Positions 55,059-62,229 of a DNA stretch of 64,000 nucleotides are shown here, piece by piece (position 1 is the stretch's first letter; each line of letters begins with the position of its first letter). The DNA comes from Neorhizobium huautlense (lineage in GTDB: Bacteria; Pseudomonadota; Alphaproteobacteria; Rhizobiales; Rhizobiaceae). Location: the NCBI RefSeq assembly GCF_002968575.1, contig NZ_PVBM01000014.1:62001-126000 (forward strand), written 5' to 3'. The notes below the pieces were generated by a model. It did no database searches. It had not been told where the DNA came from and saw only the letters and a program-made list of their open reading frames with translations. A program made the translations under genes and the position numbers.

Positions 55059-56630
55059 TCAGCGCGGGTCTATCACCCGCATTTTTCCGGAATCAGCGCC
55101 GGGCCGAATGAGAATCGGCGCCAAACCGACGCCGATGCGTCTCATCCGCGCTTTGACCGCCGGTCGCACTTCCCACTCAATAGAGGGGCCGCGTGCAAGA
55201 ACCGCAGCCGTTATCCCTGAGAAAGCCCAATAGATATACGGAATGACCGTTGCGCTGCTGGTGGTGGCTATGGTGAACAGCATGGCTATCAAGATGGCGA
55301 GAATTCCCTGATAGCTCACAAGAACGGACTTGTTTGCCAGGAAAAGGCCCAAGAGTTTAGCTGCCAACAGCCCGAAGAACATCACGAACAGGAAAAGGCC
55401 AATCAACCCGTGGTGGAGGGCGATCTGCAGATAGGTATTGACCACATCCACGATGCCCTGACCCTGTATCATTCTCAACATCTCCGGCTCCGTGAGAAAT
55501 GTCTCAGAACCGAAAAGCGGGTAACGCTCGATGACGAGCAGTGAATTCTCAACAAGCATCGCGCGATAGGTCTCGCTGCCCCTGTCGGCAGAGCCGATAA
55601 ATGGGAGCAGGTTGGTGAATCGATCGATGAAGGACGGTCGTAGAAATGCCAGGATAATCATCCCAGGGGATGCCGCGGCAAGCAATTTGAGCGAAGCCCG
55701 CAGATTGGTCAGCAGCAGAACCGTGGCACAGAGCGCAAGGCCCAGCCAGGGACCACGAGAGACGCTCGACAGCAGCCCGACTACAAGTATACCGAGAGCT
55801 ATATAGCGCCAGGAGTCCCAATGGCGCTGGGTGCGCAAGGCGAGCAGACATCCGCCTCCGGTCATGCAAAGAAAGCCAAAAGCGATGGATTCAACCGATG
55901 TGGTCGCAGCCCGCAACAGACCGTCGCGGAAAAGGTAGCTCGTCATGAGGACAAAGTCCCACTCGAGGATGACCACATAATAAACCCGCCAGTTTCGCCA
56001 GATCTCGAAAACGCCGATCGCGGCAAGAGGCAGGGCGGCAACCACAAAAGCCAGTAGGACGCGGTTGATATCGAGCGCCGACCGGAGCGACCGGCTGAAA
56101 ACAAAATAGGGAAGCAAAATATCCAAGAAATATGTCGGCACAACACGGAGGATCGAATTGATATCGTTCAATCGCAGGGAAAGGACGGTGATAAACCCGA
56201 AATACGCGAGCACCGGCAGATCAAGACCCCGCATTCGCCTGTTTTCGGGCTCTCGCCAGAGTTTGATTGCGAGGGGAAGGAGGATGAGTATCGCCAACAG
56301 CCGCGGCGGCTCAAGATCGATGATCCTGTTGAAGACGCCGGGGATGCCGACGCCGATCGGTACGCATGGCGCCACAAACATGAGAACCACATAAAGCAGC
56401 AAGGGCTGCTTTGAATTCCGATGGATGTATATGCTGATGAGCGCAAGCCCAGCAGAAAAATCAAAAAAGCTGCTCGAGATAAAAGTGACGCAAGTGGCGG
56501 CGAGCCAACAGTTCCGCCACAAATTAAATTCCGCCTCCTCTATGAGCGGCAAAGCGATTTTCTTCGCTACATAGAGCACGGGGACGCTGATAAGCAGAAC
56601 ATATACCAGCGCTCGAATATATTCAGGCAT
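55059..56630 (-). CDS. Wzy-type polymerase / O-antigen ligase-like protein
   Basis: A 523-residue protein with about 12 helices and a large periplasmic loop. The family segment SSVSRGPWLGLALCATVLLL and the loop with ENSLLVIERYPLFGSETFL are typical of the O-antigen ligase/polymerase (Wzy_C) family. With the flippase, Wzz and OPX proteins it completes a Wzx/Wzy pathway, so polymerase is the better guess than ligase. The start is either 56630 (MPEYIRALVYV) or 56672; neither has a strong ribosome site. Confidence 0.85.
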   Translation of the reverse strand: MPEYIRALVYVLLISVPVLYVAKKIALPLIEEAEFNLWRNCWLAATCVTFISSSFFDFSAGLALISIYIHRNSKQPLLLYVVLMFVAPCVPIGVGIPGVFNRIIDLEPPRLLAILILLPLAIKLWREPENRRMRGLDLPVLAYFGFITVLSLRLNDINSILRVVPTYFLDILLPYFVFSRSLRSALDINRVLLAFVVAALPLAAIGVFEIWRNWRVYYVVILEWDFVLMTSYLFRDGLLRAATTSVESIAFGFLCMTGGGCLLALRTQRHWDSWRYIALGILVVGLLSSVSRGPWLGLALCATVLLLTNLRASLKLLAAASPGMIILAFLRPSFIDRFTNLLPFIGSADRGSETYRAMLVENSLLVIERYPLFGSETFLTEPEMLRMIQGQGIVDVVNTYLQIALHHGLIGLFLFVMFFGLLAAKLLGLFLANKSVLVSYQGILAILIAMLFTIATTSSATVIPYIYWAFSGITAAVLARGPSIEWEVRPAVKARMRRIGVGLAPILIRPGADSGKMRVIDPR

Positions 56631-56978
56631 AGCTAGAGTGTCCGCGCGCCGAAAAGGTGGACGGAACAACAACAGGCCCGTGGCTGATCCTCACCATGTG
56701 AGCGTCCCTTGCCGTTGCGCAGGAATTGCGCATCCAGGCTCAGGCTACACGTATGGATCACCTTCCCCCACCTGTCCAAAAGAATGAGCGCCTAGCACGA
56801 TAGGTGACTGCCGTATCCATTCGGATTGCTTGCTCAAAACCGAATGAGATCGCTGGATAGGAAGCACGGCGACTACCAGGCATCGCGGCGCCCGACGCTG
56901 TGCCTAAGGAGGGTCAGCCGGGAAGGTAACCAAAGCGATCCCACGAGATATCTAAAGTCGTGACGGCGGTGCCAAGCA
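56631..56978. promoter_or_regulatory. gene-free divergent control region
   Basis: About 348 bases between the Wzy-like gene and the plus-strand GT4 gene. It holds the inverted repeat CATTCGG (56818-56824) / CCGAATG (56840-56846), spacer 15, which could be an operator or hairpin, and a C-rich stretch at 56762-56772. No gene is supported. Confidence 0.45.
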
Positions 56979-58217
56979 ATGGAAGACAATATTTCGGATC
57001 TTGTCGTAGTGCCGGATGATGCAGGCGATCGCCTGAGAGCCAGTCTCGGCCTAAGGCCGAGTGAAACTCCACGGATTGCGTTTATCGCTGGACCTGGCGA
57101 TGTCGCAGGGACGTTCGACTATTGGATGGAAGGACGTTTCGATCCCCGCACGCCCGTCGTCGCCTATTCGACCATGTTCTACACGCTTGTAGAGAAACTG
57201 GAGGCCATGGCGCTCGTCATTGCGGAACCGGAGAAACTGCCCCGACATCGCGATCCTCGCTTCCGTTTCATAAGCGTTCCCCGCGCCCGGCCTCCCGGCC
57301 GCATCGCTTATCGAAAGGCCGGCCTCGCCTTCAGCTGGAAAGTCCTTCGAGAACTTCGCAAGTACGAGCCGCATATCGTGCTGCTGGGTGTGGATACGCC
57401 TTGGCTGTTGATCGCCTCTATCCCGAAAAACACTCGTATCATTTTGACGGCCCATACCAATTTCTGGCCTATGGGCCTCAAGCCGGTTTCCCTCAAAGCG
57501 CGAATCAAACACCAGATAGCAAGCGTGCTGATGCATCGGGTATCGGCAGGCGTTTGCACCTCCGAGGAAACCAGACGACAGGTGATCGAAATTCGACGTG
57601 ACTTGATTGGCAGCCTATACACGGAAGTCCCCCAGGTGCTTTCGAGATTTCTAAAGCCCCCCCGCCAACTGGAGCGGCTGAGAAACATTCTGTTTCTGGG
57701 GCGGTTGCAGGAAGAAAAGGGTGTCTATGATCTTTTGTCCGCGTTTGAAAAAGCAGCATGCCGCCACCCCGACTTGACCCTCTCCTTTGCCGGCAAAGGC
57801 GAGGCCGATGATGGGTTACGGCAGCGGATTGCCGCCTCGCCCGTTCGCAATCAGATCAGGATGCTTGGCCAACTGGATGCGCAAGAGGTTCATCAACAGC
57901 TGGAGCGGGCGGACGTTCTGGTTTGCCCGACCCGCAGCAATCTTCCCGAAGGCCTGGCCCTTGTCGTGGTGGAAGCAGCAGTACATGCTGTTCCCGCGGT
58001 ACTCAGCTCAGTGGTGCCGGCAAAGGAGCTCGTGGAGAACGCCTGCATCGAATTTCCGGCCGACAATATCGAGGCGCTTGCTTCTGCTCTCATGATGCTT
58101 GCTGACGATGCCGGCAAACTGCATGAGCTGCAGGAAAGGTTGGCCGTAGACCGAGAGAAATTCTTCGATAGGTCATTATCCTGGGGCAGCCAGCTATACA
58201 GCGCCTTTGTGACCTAG
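56979..58217 (+). CDS. GT4 glycosyltransferase
   Basis: A 412-residue GT-B enzyme. Donor-domain features: NILFLGRLQEEKGVYDLLSAF, LSFAGKGEADDGLRQRI, VLVCPTRSNLPEGLALVVVEAAV (Glu pair). The N-terminal acceptor domain is divergent from its neighbours (FIAGPGDVAGTFDYWMEG). It is the last gene of the polysaccharide block and is followed by a long non-coding stretch with a terminator-like hairpin. Confidence 0.9.
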   Translation: MEDNISDLVVVPDDAGDRLRASLGLRPSETPRIAFIAGPGDVAGTFDYWMEGRFDPRTPVVAYSTMFYTLVEKLEAMALVIAEPEKLPRHRDPRFRFISVPRARPPGRIAYRKAGLAFSWKVLRELRKYEPHIVLLGVDTPWLLIASIPKNTRIILTAHTNFWPMGLKPVSLKARIKHQIASVLMHRVSAGVCTSEETRRQVIEIRRDLIGSLYTEVPQVLSRFLKPPRQLERLRNILFLGRLQEEKGVYDLLSAFEKAACRHPDLTLSFAGKGEADDGLRQRIAASPVRNQIRMLGQLDAQEVHQQLERADVLVCPTRSNLPEGLALVVVEAAVHAVPAVLSSVVPAKELVENACIEFPADNIEALASALMMLADDAGKLHELQERLAVDREKFFDRSLSWGSQLYSAFVT

Positions 58218-58504
58218 GATTCAGAGGCCTCAGCCGGCTGTTCAGTATATTACCGGATCCACCGCGTCCTGCCCAGAATCAACAATGAAGTCACCTGCAA
58301 CTCTAGATCAGAATTAAATAATCCCGGGGAAACGGGAGTAGATATTAGAGATGAGAAATTCTAGTGGAACGCGCTCATTTGATTATTATCAATTCTACAC
58401 CCTCTTCAACTGACTATTAGCTTCCGACCCACGACCTAATCCATTTGATGGAGTTGATATTGGCCGCGAGTAGGCGAATATTAGCTCTACCAAACAGATT
58501 GCTG

Positions 58505-58541
58505 AAGGCTCGAACGGGAAAAACGGTCGGGCCTTCTCCTT
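58505..58541 (+). terminator. rho-independent-like terminator
   Basis: AAGGCTCGAACG (58505-58516) pairs with CGGTCGGGCCTT (58524-58535) with one mismatch and one G-T pair, loop GGAAAAA, followed by CTCCTTTT. On the plus strand this suits termination of the GT4 gene 290 bases upstream, or of an unseen small RNA. Confidence 0.6.
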
Positions 58542-58543
58542 TT

Positions 58544-58598
58544 GGAAGAGCCAACATCACGCCAGCGTTATGTTGAGGCCGCCGGGATCGGCTCTTCC
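58544..58598. repeat. nested stem-loop
   Basis: The outer stem is GGAAGAGCC (58544-58552) with GGCTCTTCC (58590-58598), exact. Inside it AACATCACGC (58553-58562) pairs with GCGTTATGTT (58565-58574) with one mismatch around a CA loop. The two stems stack directly on the left side. It may be the terminator for the minus-strand secretion genes or a structured RNA. Confidence 0.5.
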
Positions 58599-58702
58599 AT
58601 CCACCCTTGAGTTCCAGAAGCTTAGATCACCCCCCGGGCGGACTATTGGCATCCGCATGGGCGAAGAGCCTGCGATGAATTGCGATAGAGTGACGTCCCA
58701 AG

Positions 58703-60043
58703 TCAGCGTTCGGTAAATGCTCTCGACATGCTGTCGGTGATGGGCTTGACCAGATAGCTGAAGAACGTCCGCACGGCCGTTTGAATCATGATCTCCGCCG
58801 GCATCCCTGGCTGGGGAGAAAAACCTTTCACGCGCGAGATTTCCTCTGAGGAAACCTTGATGCGGGCAATGTAGACGTCTTGGTCTGCCATAGTCATCTT
58901 GTTGTCCTCCAGAGCATCGGCCGAGATATAAAAGACCTCGCCGTTCAGGACAGGCGTGGTGCGCTGGTTGAGTGCGGTGAGCCGGACAGTGGCTTTCTGA
59001 CCGACCTTGACGCTGTCGATCTCATTACGCCGTACTTTGGCTTCGATGATCAACGGCACGGCGGCGGGCAGAATCTCCATGATTCCTTTGCCGCTTTCGA
59101 TGACGCCACCGTTTGTATGATAATAAGTTCGAACAACCGTGCCGGAGACCGGTGCCAGGATAGTGGTTCGACGCAGGACGTCATCTGCTTCGCGCGATTG
59201 TTCCCGTGCTGCGTCACGCTCACCCTGGATCGATTGCAAACGATCGAGGGCGTCCTCGCGATATGCTTCTTCAGCCTGCGCGATCTGCTGCTGTCCCTTC
59301 AGCGACTGAGCGCCGGTTTCGGCAATCTCCGAGGTGAGACGCCCTATCTGGCCTTCGGCATCGGCGATCGCTCGCTGCAGTGCCTTGACCTCCGTTGCCC
59401 GGAGAAGACCTTTTACCAACAAGGCCCGTTTCGTTTCATGTTCGTCCTGCAACAGCACGAGCTGCCGCGATATGGCCTCGCGATGTCGTACATATCCTTC
59501 GGCCCGGAATTCCAGAGCCTTCATGTTCTGCCTCAGCAAAGTCAGTTCCGTCGCAAGCTTGATGCGCTGAGCCTTGAAGTTAAGCTGCTGTGTCAGCACG
59601 ATCGAAGAGACGTCCGGATCATCCTTGAATTGCTCCAGGATGCCCGAAATTTCCATATTCTCGGCGCCCTGCGCCTGAGCTGCGAGGCGGGCTGCTGTGG
59701 CCTCCAGCCTGATACGGCGGAGGAACAGCTCACGTTTCTTGGAGAGCGCCGCCGTCTCGTCAAGCAGGACCAGGGGCTGGTTTTCGACCACCTGGTCGCC
59801 TTCCTTCACCAGCAACTCCTTGATGATGCCGCCCTCGAAATGCTGCACGACCTTGTTACGGCCGGTAGCCACGAAACTTCCCTGGGAAATGACCGCAGCG
59901 GCCAGCGGCGCCGTCGCAGCCCAGGTTCCGAATCCTCCAAAAGCCACCGCGGTCAGCACCAATCCCGCCACTGTCTGCTTCCAGACCGAGCGAGGGACTT
60001 CGGAATACCACTCTAGATCATGAACCTTTACAACGGCCGACAT
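58703..60043 (-). CDS. type I secretion periplasmic adaptor (HlyD family)
   Basis: A 446-residue membrane fusion protein. A single N-terminal helix (TVAGLVLTAVAFGGFGTWAATAPLAAAV, residues ~24-50), then lipoyl halves (GSFVATGRNKVVQHFEGGIIKELLV; TTILAPVSGTVVRTYYHTNGGV), long coiled coil (~95-290) and the HlyD C-terminal ERVKG-like region (SSEEISRVKGFSPQPGMPAEIMI). It connects the ABC exporter to a TolC-like channel. TAGGAGCAAGAG precedes the ATG; the exporter gene ends 9 bases upstream. Confidence 0.93.
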   Translation of the reverse strand: MSAVVKVHDLEWYSEVPRSVWKQTVAGLVLTAVAFGGFGTWAATAPLAAAVISQGSFVATGRNKVVQHFEGGIIKELLVKEGDQVVENQPLVLLDETAALSKKRELFLRRIRLEATAARLAAQAQGAENMEISGILEQFKDDPDVSSIVLTQQLNFKAQRIKLATELTLLRQNMKALEFRAEGYVRHREAISRQLVLLQDEHETKRALLVKGLLRATEVKALQRAIADAEGQIGRLTSEIAETGAQSLKGQQQIAQAEEAYREDALDRLQSIQGERDAAREQSREADDVLRRTTILAPVSGTVVRTYYHTNGGVIESGKGIMEILPAAVPLIIEAKVRRNEIDSVKVGQKATVRLTALNQRTTPVLNGEVFYISADALEDNKMTMADQDVYIARIKVSSEEISRVKGFSPQPGMPAEIMIQTAVRTFFSYLVKPITDSMSRAFTER

Positions 60044-60052
60044 CTCTTGCTC

Positions 60053-62218
60053 CTATTGTAACTGGTGGCCAAAAGAGCCGGAATTGATGTTGATCCCGCG
60101 AGCTTCTATCGCGTTCAGCACGTCCATTCGCATGCCGAACAACGCCACTGTGCCGTTGACGAGCAGAAGGATCTTGTCGACGCTGTTCAGAAGTGCAGGC
60201 CGTTGGGTGATCGTCGCCACGGTAATCCCGCTTTCCTTGGCATGCTGGAGAGCCCGCAGCAGAGCGGCATCGCCGGCATTGTCGAGGTTCGAATTCGGTT
60301 CATCCAGCACGACGAGGCGAGGATCCCCAAAAAACGCTCTGGCGAGAGCGATGCGCTGCTTTTGGCCACCCGAAAGCGGCGAACCATCGGCGGCGACCAC
60401 GGTTTCGTAGCCATGCGGCAAACTGGCGATCATTTCGTGGACATCAGCAAGCATGGCTGCGCGGTAGATCTGTTCGTCCTCGACGTCCTGCCTCATCCGC
60501 GCGATATTCGACTTGATGGTTCCGGGGAAGAGCTGAACGTCCTGCGGCAGGTAGCCGATATTTTCCCCGAACTGCCTTTGATCCCAGTTGCGAAGATCCA
60601 TGAGATCCAGCCGAACGCTGCCTGAGGTCGGAAGGATCGACCCGACCAGCATCTTGCCAAGCGTTGTTTTTCCGGCTCCCGAATTGCCGATGATGGCGAG
60701 AGAATCGCCCGGCTGAAGGGAAAACGCGATGCCATTCAAAACAACCCGCTTTGTGCCCTGCGGGACATAGAGCAACCTCTCCACATCCAGCCGACCCTCC
60801 GGCTTCGGAAGATTCAGCCGATCGAAGTTGAGAGGCGACGATTTCAGCAAGGCGGTGATCCGGCCATAGGCGGATTTCGACTGGCTGTATTGATTCCATC
60901 CTTCGATCGCGCCTTCGATCGGCGCCAGCGCACGTCCGGCGATGATGGAGGCCGCAATGACCATACCGCCGGTGAGTTGGCCCTCGATCGACAGGAATGC
61001 TCCCCAACCAAGCATGGCGATCTGGGTCAACAGACGGCAGGCTTTGGAAACGGCGGCGATGGTGATGTTCCGGTCCTGGGCAATAACCTGCGCTCGCAAG
61101 GAGGAGGCCGTGTCTTTGCCCCACATCTGGACAGTCTCGGGGATCATAGCGAGCGCATTGATGATCTGCGAATTGCGGGACATGGATTCCAGGTGAAGAT
61201 TGGCCTTTATCTGGGCGGTATTGGCCTCCGCGAACGGATCCGCTGTCATACGCTGGTTGACCATCGTAAAGGCGAGCAGCAGGACTGCCGTCAGGATCAC
61301 GATAGCACCGAGATGCGGGTGGATCAGGAAGACGGCAAGGACGAACAGCGGAGCGATCGGCGCATCCAGGAATGAAAGAAGGGTGCGGGATACGAGGAAG
61401 GACCGAACCTGCTGAAGGTCGCCGAGCACCTGATATTCCCGACCGTTGCTTTGAAGCGAAGCCCTTGCCGCAGCACTGAGGATCGGAGCGCCGAGCTGCG
61501 CGGCCACTTCGACGGCGGTCCGCATGAGGATGAAACGGCGAAGTGCATCAAAAGCGGCCTGCAGAATGACCGCACCCACGATCACGATCGTCAGCATGAT
61601 CAGCGTGTCGAGAGACCGGCTGGTCAGCACCCGATCCGATATCTGGAACAGGTATATGGGGATCGCCAGCACAAGGATATTACTTGCGATCGTAAACAGC
61701 ATCACGATCGCCAGATTGATCCGGACAGCCTTGATACCCGCGCGCAGGCTCGCCGAGAAGTCTATCGGCGCCAGACGCTTGTGGAAGGAGGTACCGCCGC
61801 CGCCCGAACCGGTACCGCCGCCGGTAGAGGGTGATTTCGCAAATTTGCCGCTCTCGGTGCGAAGAGGGCCGGTGTCACCGTCGATGGTGATCATTCCCTC
61901 GGGCGCCTTGGCTTCGGTGGCTTCCCGCACTGCGGGTTTCGGTTTGACCTCGATTTGGGGCTCAATGACTTTGTCCGTCACCGGCAGAGCAACGATGTCC
62001 GCTCCTTCAGGATTCTGAGCGTCGCGTGGCGGGTTCTGGAGAATTTTCTTGGTTTCAAGTCGGGACACGGTTGCCGAGGTGGCGGCGTTATCGTTCGATA
62101 GCTTCAGACACTCTTCCACGGCGTGCTCCAGCTTGACATAGATATCCTCATCATTGAGTTGCGGGTTTTGGTTGTCGGTTGGCTGCGGTCGCTCAACCCG
62201 TGTTTGGGTATCCGGCAT
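60053..62218 (-). CDS. type I secretion ABC exporter (permease/ATPase) with long N-terminal extension
   Basis: A 721-residue exporter of the PrtD/PrsD type. Residues 1-~145 are low-complexity and charged, ending in a Gly/Ser run (STGGGTGSGGGGTS); family members lack this. Then six helices (~165-425) and the ATPase: Walker A GNSGAGKTT, signature LSGGQKQR, Walker B LVVLDEP. The H-loop position has Gln672 (TITQRPALL) where His is expected. I chose ATG 62218 because AAGGGGGGAAGC precedes it; ATG 62233 overlaps the upstream stop and is possible. It probably exports the acidic repeat protein encoded just before it. Confidence 0.9.
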   Translation of the reverse strand: MPDTQTRVERPQPTDNQNPQLNDEDIYVKLEHAVEECLKLSNDNAATSATVSRLETKKILQNPPRDAQNPEGADIVALPVTDKVIEPQIEVKPKPAVREATEAKAPEGMITIDGDTGPLRTESGKFAKSPSTGGGTGSGGGGTSFHKRLAPIDFSASLRAGIKAVRINLAIVMLFTIASNILVLAIPIYLFQISDRVLTSRSLDTLIMLTIVIVGAVILQAAFDALRRFILMRTAVEVAAQLGAPILSAAARASLQSNGREYQVLGDLQQVRSFLVSRTLLSFLDAPIAPLFVLAVFLIHPHLGAIVILTAVLLLAFTMVNQRMTADPFAEANTAQIKANLHLESMSRNSQIINALAMIPETVQMWGKDTASSLRAQVIAQDRNITIAAVSKACRLLTQIAMLGWGAFLSIEGQLTGGMVIAASIIAGRALAPIEGAIEGWNQYSQSKSAYGRITALLKSSPLNFDRLNLPKPEGRLDVERLLYVPQGTKRVVLNGIAFSLQPGDSLAIIGNSGAGKTTLGKMLVGSILPTSGSVRLDLMDLRNWDQRQFGENIGYLPQDVQLFPGTIKSNIARMRQDVEDEQIYRAAMLADVHEMIASLPHGYETVVAADGSPLSGGQKQRIALARAFFGDPRLVVLDEPNSNLDNAGDAALLRALQHAKESGITVATITQRPALLNSVDKILLLVNGTVALFGMRMDVLNAIEARGININSGSFGHQLQ

Positions 62219-62229
62219 GCTTCCCCCCT

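Larger units (their letters stand above)
58218..58702. other. 485-base gene-free convergent region
   Basis: This lies between the end of the GT4 gene and the end of the minus-strand HlyD gene. The first 200 bases are AT-rich without clear structure. The section 58505-58598 holds a terminator-like hairpin and a nested stem-loop (separate entries). No reading frame has a ribosome site and family match. A small RNA ending at the 58505 hairpin is possible but not shown. Confidence 0.5.
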
